Below are positions 24,951 to 49,592 of a stretch of 64,000 bases of DNA, one piece after another. Position 1 is the first letter of the stretch. The number at the start of each line of letters is the position of its first letter. The position numbers and the translations under genes were made by a program. The DNA is from Undaria pinnatifida (taxonomy: Eukaryota > Sar > Phaeophyceae > Laminariales > Alariaceae): contig JABAKD010000020.1 in NCBI GenBank assembly GCA_012845835.1, positions 8,000,915 through 8,064,914 on the forward strand. The letters are read 5' to 3'. A model generated the notes under the pieces. It was given only the letters and a program-made list of their open reading frames with translations, searched no databases and was not told the origin of the DNA.

Positions 24951-27843
24951 TCTTTGTTCGATCGTTCGTTGTCTTCGAGGGGGGCCGTTCCCTACCCAAC
25001 GACATCATTACACCCAGTGTCCGTGCTGATTCTTCATCCTAGAGAGATACAACTTATTACTATGTGGTCACAGACAATGAGACAGAGTGAACCAAACAAT
25101 CGCAATTAATCAAGGTATAAAGCAGGTGAAATGCTAGTGTACCGGGTACGAGAACACAACAAACAGGCCAGTCCATGAAAAAAATAGAAAACAAACACAA
25201 CGAACGGAGTCGCTTTTAAAAATCGCAGTACGAGAAACAATATTTTGTCAGTTTTTTTCATCACCGCTCCAAAGAGCCGTTCCGTATATAGTCTATTGGT
25301 CCTCGATCCAATATCAATATTTCAGGACCGCATAGTAAATATCCCACACTAATTCCATGTATATTTTTCCTCACAAACGAAAGATGGATGCACTTCTAAA
25401 GGTAGGTGTGATTATCAAGGTTGTGTGGTTGCAAGAATTGCGCTGACTACTGGCTGTTGTTGCTGCTTGTCAGAACATCGTATGCGCCAGCAATTAATTG
25501 ATGACAGCATAATAAAATATAGGGATCTTCTTGAAAATTTCATCTTGTGTTCGCCAGGCATTAACCGATGATAGAGAGCAATAGGGATCTTCTTGACTAT
25601 ATCTCCTGTGCGCCACAGCAATCCACGATATAGCAGTATCATAAAAAGTAAGGATCTGCTGCACAAATATCTCGTGGTACCTATCACTACGCATGTGCGC
25701 GTCAGACGCAAGTCAGTCAGAAAAAAGAAAAGAGAAGGATAGACAGAAGAAAGAAAAGGGGTATTATATTCCGATTCAAGATCACCCCGCGTCAAGCCGA
25801 AGCAGGCGCTCATTGCTCTTATCTGTTGTGGGCAATGTATATGGTTATTAGTATGCCGGGAAATGGCGATTTGACCGCTTTTTTTCATGTCCCGAATGGC
25901 TTCATTGTGACGCTCCGGGCACCAGCTGTATAGATTCATCCCGAGGTCGAGCGTTTGGCACTAATTGCGGTCAAATGGCAATTTTTGCCCCACGCGAGTA
26001 GCATGCAAGAAAATCCGCGAAAAATTAGCGAGCTTAGCTTTCTGACCCAATAAGCGAATGGAATCGAGATTTTCAGCGATTTTTTTCGGTACCGCATAAG
26101 CAACAAAGAGGTGATCATTCGGGCAGCAAGTATTCCATGATTTATCGGCCATTATGCCAGTGAGTCAAATACGCACTGTTTTGGCCTAATTTCAGACTTT
26201 TTTCCACGGTTGGCTATTATGCTCGAGAGGTGCCAGTCTTAGTTCCCCATGTTATTATGTCGTTTTTTTTTACCCACCCCATTTTTGTTTGAAATCAATT
26301 GTGCTTATAAACGGGGGGCCCTGGATCCTGTATACAAATGGCTCTAATTCGTCAATTTATATTGCGTTTGGTGCTGTTGTTGCTGTTCAAATGCTTTCTC
26401 ATCCTCATTTTGATCGTGCTTGCTCGGCACGCCAACCTGATACAGGATCATAATCGTTTTTTTGTGCGACCTATCATGCAAATAGCACGTTGAACTGCGC
26501 TCGCGTTGCAAATGTTTGCCGAATGCGAGAAGTATGCGAGAAAACCCGAGTCAGTCGAAATAATTGTGAGCTTATTGGGTCAAAGCCTACCAGCCAATCA
26601 CGAGAAATAAGCCAATAGAGTCGGGGTTGACACGCCGTGCGGGGATGTATATGGACCTGGGAGATCATCGTTATAGTTCCCGAGTTGTTGGAGCTGTAGA
26701 GATTCGGAGGGTTTCTGAACCGGGAATGGGACCCTATCGTCCCCGGGTGGAGCTAGCTCTATAGTATACGAACCCCAGCCAATTAGAGATCGGCCGGCTG
26801 GTGGCATTGGGGATTTCCACACTGTGCGGGGAGGTATCAATTCTGGTGATATATCCGTGTTCGTTCCCGGGTTGTCGGAGTTGTATATATGTGAATGGGC
26901 TATGATTCTGGGAATGGACCCTACCGTCCCCAGATGACGGTTACTTTATGTACGATCTCCGGCCAATGAGCGACCAGAAATCAGACAAAAAGGCCATACC
27001 AGGTATTACATGTTTTTGTTTTCGTCTAAAACTCGATCGAGCCTGAAATTTTCAACTATCAAATTCTTAGTTCAGTGCTATCGCGTACTACTAGTATTCC
27101 ATCGACCATACGAGAGTGGTCTACAGCAACAAGTAGCAGCACTATTACAACAGCATTCGAGGAATTGAATGACGAAGCCAGCGACACCGTGTTTTACGCC
27201 TAGAACACCGTCAGCAAGTCCCTCCACGATCACTATACTCACAGAGACACAGTCGGTCTGCGAGCCTCGGATCTAGATGTTATGGTATCATGCATGTAGT
27301 AGCGGAAGCTGGCTCAGTGCGCGCCTGTGAGTTGCTACGTAGAGAACATGCTGCAAACATTTGGCCATCCCTCTGTTGGCCCTGGATGCTCGGTATGAGT
27401 CGAAGCGTCAAGAAACGCACTCGAAACGTCTCTTCGTGGCCAGACTAGAGGGTCAGTCCGCGTGGGCTCGGATTTATCCGATCGAAATATATACGATAAA
27501 GCTCGAAATCGGATTCACGCAAGAAACGGAGAAACGAAGGAAACGACAGTTAGTCTATATCAATCTCTTGGCATCACTTTACGTTCTACACGCGTAGACA
27601 ATGTGTTGTGTGGTAACGGTTTCTACTCTCTATCGAATATTGAGTCGAACATGTCCAAGTTCTTCCCTGCCCTACCCGGAGCAAATATATACTTCGAAGT
27701 ATACAATAATCCCTACGTCATTCACTCGAGCGTATAACTTCGTCTCCGTCTGCGGTGAACGCGCGGCTGTTTTTTTTTGGTGGCAGAGTCGTGTTCACAG
27801 CAGGCCAAAGCTGCAGCGGGGGGGGAGGAGGAGGGGGGCGGGT

Positions 27844-28013
27844 CAGCTAAGTAACGGCCTCACTCGCGTGAGTGGACCTTAGCGCATAACAGAGATGGAC
27901 GCACACAACCCTTCGAGAAAAAAACAAGTCAGCTAAGTAACGGCCTCACTCGCGTGAGTGGACCTTAGCGCATAACAGAGATGGACGCACACAACCCTTC
28001 GAGAAAAAAACAG
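27844..28013 (+). repeat. 85-bp tandem duplication
   Basis: Two near-identical units of about 85 bp run from CAGCTAAGTAACGGCCTCAC to CCCTTCGAGAAAAAAACA. Each contains the short palindrome CACTCGCGTGAGTG. Confidence 0.9.
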
Positions 28014-28741
28014 ATGTTATTTTCTCCGCAACGAGGATAGGAGAGTTCAAAAGAAACATGCTGTGGCGGTCGGCATGATAGCGATGCAACCCTTTTTCCT
28101 TTTCTTTGGTCTTCGACTCCTCTCCTGGCGCAAGGAAGTGCTCTATACACCCTACCCTACCTCGTAAACACTCTTTTTCTTCCAAGAGAATGAAACGAAA
28201 AAAGTAAGTGCAACCCGATGCAACAAAAAGTCCAGGGCCTGGATTTTGCTAGTATTTTTGGTATACAAAAAAAAAAAAAACGTACAAGTACTGCAAAAAA
28301 AACAAACCAAGAATTTTCGTATAAGAGAATGACGATTGTTTTGGGGCTAAGCAGCCCCGTCCGGCCTTCAGACATATTCTCGCCAAAAAGGAAACGTGCT
28401 AGCAGTCTAGCAAAAAATATAAGGGCAATTTTTACGTTTTGCGGCGTATCTTGTGTTGTTTCATGTTTTTTTAGACCCCGTTTTTTAATACCTGGTACAC
28501 CCTTATCGCGAAAGGCGACGAGCGGTGCGGTGCGTCTGCGGGAAGGCTTATCTCGACGAGATGTGCTCAAGGCGGCCACGTTCGCCCTGTGTGTGCCGCC
28601 CTGGGTTTCGACAAAAATGGTTCTGATATCCATTCCCACGGGGTGTGTTACCGGCATCTTGCGTTGCCATACCGTACCCTAGCTATATTGGGTTGCAAAG
28701 TGTTAATGATTTTTTTCACACACACCTCGGACAGAACACGA

Positions 28742-29225
28742 TATTATAAAAATAGAAATACACTCCAGCTGTGAGGTCGAATATTTTGTCGAAACTCATC
28801 TTTGCAAGCTGTGTGTGATACTCCGATCGCGCGTATTACGGGTTGTGTGTCCTCATTAAGGATGTAGGTCGGCGACTCCCCTTGCAACTACAGTGTAGCT
28901 ATCAGGGTCAACAGGGTGATGTTAGGCAGTCTGTGCGCGGAAACTATAAAGCCCTTTTTTGAGGGGGACAAAATCTGACAGCTGTGGAAGGAAATGCATC
29001 AGTTTATCAAGTGAATCCTGCAAGTCGAATAACCGGTGAGGGGAGGGCGGAGATTTTAAGGACGTGGGGGCCTGGTTTTGATCTAGGGGGAGCGGGAAGG
29101 GGGGGGAGGGGCGGGACGGGCGGGGCAGCTCAATCTGTGCGTGGAAACTATAAATCCTTTAAGAGGATAAATCTGACGGTTTTGGAAAGAATGCACCAGT
29201 TCATTATGTATATCCTGTGAGTAGT
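28742..29225 (+). repeat. long repeat, inverted partner at about 52920-53430
   Basis: The segment from AAATACACTCCAGCTGTGAG through TATCAGGGTCAACAGGGTGA to the G-rich end is about 90% identical by eye to the reverse complement of 52920-53430. A second, diverged unit (GTGGAAACTATAAATCCTTT onward, about 29135-29225) follows in tandem. The first part also relates to 48855-49010 and 52185-52330 (shared core CTCATCTTTGCAAGCTG). Confidence 0.75.
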
Positions 29226-29254
29226 ACAACCAGTGAGGAGAGGGCGGAGCGTTC

Positions 29255-29658
29255 GAGGGGGTGGGGGAGGGGGGGGGGGAGGGGGGGGGGGAGGGGAGGG
29301 GGGGGGGGGGGGGGGAGGGGGGGGGGGAGGGGGGGGGGAGGAGGGGGGGGAGGGGGGGGGGGGGGGGGGAGGGGGGGGGGGGAGGGGGGGGGGGGAGGGG
29401 GGGGGGGAGGGGGGGGGGGGAGGGGGGGGGGGGAGGGGGGGGGGGGGAGGGGGGGGGGGGGAGGGGGGGGGGGAGGGGGGGGGGGAGGGGGGGGGGGAGG
29501 GGGGGGGGAGGGGGGGGAGGGGGGGGGGGGAGGGGGGGGGGGAGGGGGGGGGGAGAGGGGGGGGGGGGGAGGGGGGGGGGGAGGGGGGGGGGAAGGGGGG
29601 GGGAGGAGGGGGGGGGGAGGGGGGGAGGGGGGGGGGGGGGAGGGGGGGGAGGGGGGGG
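29255..29658 (+). repeat. 400-bp homopurine G-run block
   Basis: Almost pure (G)n with single A residues every 6-14 bases, over about 400 bases. All six frames stay open and translate to Gly/Glu/Arg on this strand or Pro/Ser/Leu on the other; none is a real gene. The block should form G-quadruplex or triplex DNA and is likely to be assembled imprecisely. Confidence 0.95.
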
Positions 29659-29677
29659 CGAAAGGAACACAATATAT

Positions 29678-29892
29678 ATCATGCAGATCATATAGATCAT
29701 GTAGATCATACAGATCATACATATCATACACAGTCATATAAATCGTACGATCATATAGATCATATAGATTATATATAATACAGATCATGTAGATCGTATA
29801 GATCATATATTCATATAGATCATATAGATCATATAGATCATATAGATCATATAGATCATATAGATCACATAGATCACATAGATCACATAGAT
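29678..29892 (+). repeat. GATCATATA short tandem array
   Basis: Around 20 units of AGATCATAT and variants, abutting the homopurine block. A shorter relative occurs at 22345-22376 in a DNAI1 intron. The open frames through it (Asp-Leu-Tyr repeats on the minus strand) are artefacts. Confidence 0.9.
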
Positions 29893-32800
29893 AATTTGCA
29901 GTAGATCCTATAGCTGCCGTCATGATATGTTATTTGTGACAGATCTGTTCCAAGAGAGTACAGATCCAGCCGAGGAAACACGTGCTAGATGATGCAGGTA
30001 GTACGGCTCCCACCCGACAACATGAGCTAGACCATACAGATCATACAGATGTTCTCTGAAAGATCGATATCATAAAATGGGGATAGATTATCTGTCTGAC
30101 GTCTGATATTCGGTGATCTATCTACTAGTAGTCATTTTCCGAACACAAAAGAAAAATATCTTTCTTTTGTCACGCTCTGGTGGGAAAGGAACATGAGGGT
30201 ACAACCCTCCTCCCCCCCCTCCCCTAACGTGCGTGGGGCCTTTGGTCAGCAGTAAGAAAGCGATGCGCAAAAAAGGTACTGCGTCGTCGGGTTGGCCAAG
30301 TGTTAGCGGTTTTGAGGGAGCTTTGGCCAACCTCCTCCACAGGCTATAGACCCTCCCATCCTCTCATGACAAACGACTTCATTCAGCTATTACCAACCAG
30401 CGTTTTTAGCTATGAAAAGTCGGTGTTACGTTGCCCGGTTACAAGGGTGGCACCTGACTAACCTATTTTTTCATCAGTTTTTACAAGAGTTTTGTCGCCC
30501 CCCCCCGTTTCTACTTGACTCCTTTTTACAACTGGAAAAGTTACTTGAAGTTTTAGTATAAGGAGGGATTTTTGGTGGCTCCAAAGGGGTTAACACCTTT
30601 TTCAACTGGAAACCCGTTTTTGGGGTCAAAATTACTTGGATTTAGTATAGAGAGGGGTTCGGGGGCTCTAAAGGGATTAAGACACCCCCCCAGGATTTGA
30701 AGCCACAACCACATCCCGAAGGAAAAGCTTGTTGTGTGTAATGTTGAATATTATCAACCATTAGAGTCATCCCAGCACGGTAGGCGCGAGCAGACTCTAA
30801 GAACTTTCTGAGCTCCTCCTATAAAACGCGAGGAGAGAGCTCAACCAATTTCTCACCACGCGAAGCATGACTTCGAAGACATCCGTTCGCGCGACCCGAC
30901 CGACAATTTTTTGATGATGCGCTGGTCCTAGGACAAAGGCACTCGCATGAAAGTATCATGCTAACCGAGAATCTGCACCCTTGCGCACTCGAGGGGCTAA
31001 AACGGTCGGAAAGGTTTTGGGCGGAAAAGTGCCACGCCTACCGTGGGAAGATTCATGATTCATCTTGGAGCTTGGAGCCAATCCTAAGCTCAGGGGTGCA
31101 GCAGACCTCGCGTGAAGAGCTCAACAGTATCTCGCCCACCCACGAAAAACTGATTTCGAAGGCATTCGTTCGCACAACCCGACCGAGCTTCTCTATGCCT
31201 CAGTCCCCAAAAAGATATATATACCCGTGAAATGGCTTGAGTCATGAGTAGCCGCTAGTTCCTCTCTTGAGGAGCTCAATCGAACAGAGGATATACCTTT
31301 TTTTGGCGAAAAATGTGCAACCCCTGCGGTGGTGGGATGACTCCTTGAGAGGGGGGGAAAAGATCGAAATGGTTTGAAGATTTTTAGCACCGCCCACATG
31401 AGCCGGCCAATCGCTGCCGGAGAAAGGAGGAGCGAGGAGGAGCAGAACGCCCTTGTAGCGTAGAACGACTCGGCGGGTGATTCGTCGAGGTGGATGCCGC
31501 CATGCGCGCCCTCTTTGCCATGTGACCATGGCCGCAGTCCCAAAAGAACGCAATCAAACGTTAGGACAGAAAACGACTCCTCGTTTTTTTTTTCCAAGGC
31601 TGAAGAAGCTCGTTCTCTTGACTAGCCAAACGAAAGGACACGTTCACTTCGAAAATAGATCGGCCCCCTGTACTGTAGTCACGAGCGAGTCCCACCGCCG
31701 CTCACGACTTCGTCATGGTAGCATGACTTCGCCATGGTAGCGTGGGGGGGTGGGCAACATATCCGGCGGGCTTGGTACCCCCCCCCCCCCCTACCCCCAT
31801 CGTTTGGCGCTACCAATCAGAATGAAACGCAAAACCCATAAACAGCCTTAAAACTCAACGAACAAAGCTTGATGTCAGGGCCTTGGACAACGTCTTGTGA
31901 GAACCATCACTTTTCGCACGTCGGGCAGAACACCAATCCCTCCGACCCCCACTTGATGATCTTGGATGGTTTAGACAAGATCTGTATGGTCTAAGCTCAT
32001 GTTAGCCGGTGGGAACCGTGCGATCTGCATCATCTAGCACCCGTTTTCAGGGTTGGATCTGTACTTCCTATGCGCAGATCCTGCACAACGAATCAATGAC
32101 GGAAGATACAGGATCGACTACTGCAGATGATCTAAAGGATCTAAACGATCTGGATGATCTAGATCGTCATCTGTCGGAGGAGTGTAAACAATTCCACCAA
32201 ATGTTCTGAAAAAGTATCCTTTACATTTCGGCACTAACGAAATATATCCAAAGCTCCCGTGAAAAAAAAAACAAAAAAAAACAGTCACCCATGAGAAACC
32301 TGCCGTCAGCGAAAAAAAAAAAAAAAGGAATGGTTTGGGCTTGGTCGACGCCACTTGTCCGGTTGCTTGTGGAAAAAAAAGTGATAAAAACGACTTTTAT
32401 TACTTTTCAGTTTTCAAGAGTAATTTTCCAAGTGCTTAAACCAAAGATAATAGTAACGCCTCTGGTTCCTTCCCCCTTTCCAGCTTGTGACAACCCCTTG
32501 GATTTCGAGCCAAACTCCATCGCGAAAGGGCCGAAAGGGGGGAGCTTGTATGTCCTGTACACTACGAGCGGGGTGACGAGAGACAGCGTGTTGTTTTTTT
32601 TTTCAAGTGTGTGTGTTCCTTTTTCGTCGACATGCAGCAGTAGTAACATTGTGGTGAGCTCTCAAAGATATGTCCTAAACGCGGGCATGCCGACAGAGAG
32701 GGTCGCTGGTCGATGACCGGGGTGGAGAAGACCAAGGGCTTTTAAGTTGCGCCGCCCAGGCGCGCCGCACCTCGAAGGGCAAAGGCGAGGCGCAGCTAGA

Positions 32801-32910
32801 AACGAAAACGTGCACCTTGGACCAAGATCTACACCTTTTCCCGACGCTTCAGTTTCACCCGTGGCCAATACGTCACGGGGGGCACAGCCATGTCGGGCAC
32901 GTATCGTACC

Positions 32911-32948
32911 GCATGCATGCATGCATGCATGCATGCATGCATGCATGC
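32911..32948. repeat. (ATGC)n microsatellite
   Basis: About 9.5 perfect self-complementary ATGC/GCAT tetramers. Confidence 0.95.
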
Positions 32949-33818
32949 GCAGGGAAAGCAGACAGAAGGGGTCCTTCGCTTTTGCGCCGATGTCTTGTCG
33001 AGGATTTGGAGAGGCCCCCTTCAAGAAAAGTTCCTTACGTGTGAGAAATACGGAGAAAACGTGCCCTGAGCAAGTTCAGGCTCGGTAACCGTCCCGCCTG
33101 AGAGCCAATTAGCCCTTTTAGACCACTGTACTGCAGGAGAAGGTTTTAACACTACTCCCTTTTATAGTAGCGTATCGCCAAAAAAAAAGAAAGCAGTTAG
33201 TTGCAGTTGTAAACGCGTTACTTGCCGGAAATATCTGTTCAACGCAAAAAAAAAAAACTGAAGTGGTTATATGGTGGCTCACGATCTACTCAACTCTGCT
33301 CCACCCACTCTCATACCCGCAAAAACGACCACGCAAAAGAAGGACTGTTCGTAGTAACTAGCGGGTCGTGATGGCCCACCGCCCACAACAGCGCGTCCAG
33401 GCCAAACTCATCGGCAGTGCAATGCCCCCCCCCCCCCCGCGACACCCCCGCGATACAAAGGGCAAACAATCACTGTTGCGACACTACGCGTATCACCAAG
33501 AGGTGTGTCCGAGAAAATAAAAAGCATTAACACATTTTTTGTAGCGTAACCTGTTGCAGCAGACGAAGGCGAAGATTTATATCCGAGGTATCGAAATAAC
33601 TGAATGCTGTGCGGTCTTCCATCTCGGTGGCAACGGGTGTGCACCGCCGCGAGTGCACCCACCGCAGGAACCAAAAACAACACACACACCAGCACCGCGC
33701 CGTGTAATGTCTGCGCGCGCAAGCACGAGCGGCATAATTTTGGCGCTTGTGTGGCACGAATATCATCTTGTTGTTTATAAAAGAAACGCCCGTCACCAAA
33801 CGCGGCACTAAACGGCGC

Positions 33819-47613
<13,795 letters not shown>

Positions 47614-47694
47614 CTGCCGGGAAGAGAGGGCGTTGTTCAGGCGCTGGGAGGTGATAGCACAGCTTTTTGAACGATGTTTTCTTCAGGGTTTTTC

Positions 47695-47935
47695 GCGGAT
47701 CCCGACCCGACCCGTGAGTCCGGTCACGAGGTTAAAAAAAAATGCGGGTCGAGTCGGGTCGGGTCAGGAGGTGTTGGAAATTTCACGGGTCGGGTCTGGT
47801 CGGGTCAGGAGGTGTTGGAAATAGCGTGGGTCGGGTCGGGTCGGGCCAGGAAGGCTTCAAAAAATCTCACGGGACGAGTCGGGTCACCCCGGCCCGACCA
47901 GACCGGCGAAAGTTCACCCGACCGGTGAAAAAAAC
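47695..47935. repeat. GGGTC pentamer repeat, second copy
   Basis: GGGTCGGGTC runs alternate with CAGGAGGTGTTGGAAAT spacers (two copies). The tract ends in the complementary GGCCCGACC/ACCCGACC arm. CACGGGTCGGGTCTGGTCGG is shared exactly with the copy at 23070-23285. Confidence 0.75.
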
Positions 47936-49387
47936 CCTGTTTCTTTTTCGTATCGCGCACGTTGGAGTTATTAGCGTGCTCTAGACGAGTACGAGGGAAG
48001 TAACATCAACGGTATCCAGCACATTACGTTGGAAATATTCACATGAACTGACACCATGTACATGGTACCAGGCACCTTGGTAGTACTTTGAATTCAAGGC
48101 GCTCATGAATTTTCCACGCCTGAGGGACATGACAGTCCATGGGTGGTCCACGTATAGATCCGGGAACACGAAATTTCACCTCAAGCAATTGAAACCTGAG
48201 AGTAGGCTGAGAAGGCCAGAGAGCTGCCGAGGGCGGCTTCCGAAGGCACAGACATTGCAGAATTATGAGTCTATACCGGGGTACTAACTGGTGCTGGCAT
48301 ATATAGGGAGGAGGCGAAATGAATAAGTTCATAGTACGCTATTTCAAGGCATACATTATTTTTGATGGTATCATAGGGGGAGAATACATATCACGAACGC
48401 CTCCGGTGCGCCTACGCCTCGTCCTTGACTTTATAACGCTATGTCGAACAAAAATGAAAGGGTCAATCAATCCGTAGACGCACGGACGGACGCAAACAGG
48501 ACACAAACAGAGCAAAAAGGTCGAAGGCCGTCCCAAGAAAACAAGAAACATGTGAGCATGTACTATGGTGTCCCTGGGTGGCTGGGGGGGCGTAGTAGAT
48601 CCAGGAAGACGTGGACGCGCACATCTAGCATTTGCACGAGTAGTTACTGGTTGTTGGATACATTTTGGTGCATCGTTCCGCGCCTTTGGTTTTCGTTGTT
48701 CGGATTTTCGGTAATTTCATCATCGTTTTGATTGTTGACACTAATGCTGCTCTGTCGGACAGCAAATGAACTATTAATAATATGCTTAAATTACACCGCC
48801 GTGTTTACCATAACTGGCTGCTCGTGGTCGATTTTACACAACTGTTTTAAATACGTCAGCTGTGAGTTCGATCAATTTAAAAGTCGATACTCATCTTCGC
48901 AAGCCGCGTGATACACCGGCCCCTCGTTTTTACATATTTTATAACAAATTTTCAAGGACGTCAGCCGTGAGTTTGACGAATTTCAGGTCAATACTCATCT
49001 TTGCAAGCTGCGTTGTTGGTACTCGTAATATACTATATGAGTGAGTTTTTATTTGGAGGTGTCTTATTTTTTTGTCCACTATAATGGTAAGTATTGGCAT
49101 TTATACTTTAGGTGGAGAATTTTTATTATTTTCTTCACTAGGATGTATTATAACAATGTTTCAAGGACGTCAGCCGTGAGTTCCACGAACAATTCTGGAT
49201 TATTATATGGGGTAAAGTATGGAAATCGGGGAAATTGGTTTGAACCCCGTGTGCTCGCCGGCTGGCGGCTGGGGGAGGAGGCCTCATTTAATCCAACACT
49301 TACTTTATACGATCGGTGAAGCTGCTGCAGAAGAATACTACAGTATTATGAGACGGAAATATCAAAAAGTGACCAAAACTTTACCTA

Positions 49388-49414
49388 AGACTCTAACCCT
49401 AACCCTAACCCTAA
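49388..49414 (+). repeat. interstitial telomere-like tract
   Basis: Four consecutive CTAACC/CCCTAA units, the longest telomere-like run in the window, reading TTAGGG on the minus strand. Confidence 0.8.
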
Positions 49415-49592
49415 CCCGTACCCATATAACTTCGTCCGGGAAAAGCCCGACAACTTTTTCTTTGTTGAAAATTTGGTCGACCACGTTAAAACCCATACCA
49501 GGTATGCCAAAATATTCCCCGATTTCCATGCTCTATCCTAGATGATAATCCAGACTAGACGTCTCGTAAAGGCTGCTGGAGCGAAAGGTATA

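Larger units (their letters stand above)
22899..33818. other. gene-poor intergenic region, repeat-rich
   Basis: About 11 kb lies between the DNAI1 stop and the 3' end of the Pellino-like gene. I found no conserved exon on either strand. It holds the tandem arrays and microsatellites listed separately, two degenerate copies of a repeat (24050-24160 and 27715-27835, sharing TCATTCACTCGAG and an AAAGCT-type block), and one copy of another (24530-24950, related to 35630-35965). The many open frames here have repeat-driven or random composition. Confidence 0.6.
47614..49592. other. upstream flank of the Pellino-like gene, repeats
   Basis: Should contain the missing first exon and the promoter of the Pellino-like gene, but no convincing short ATG exon was found. 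It also holds a GGGTC-family repeat (47695-47935), members of the CTCATCTTTGCAAGCTG repeat family (48855-49200), and a telomere-like tract at 49388-49414. Confidence 0.45.

Noticed and set aside
28157-28682. Overlapping 154- and 166-codon frames on opposite strands
   Set aside because: Both open by chance across A/T runs; only the short Tat-like peptide on the plus strand is worth noting, and that is weak.
29083-29923. Long Pro/Ser-rich and Gly/Glu-rich open frames on both strands
   Set aside because: They are produced by the homopurine block and the GATCATATA array, which lack stops in every frame; there is no splice or start context.
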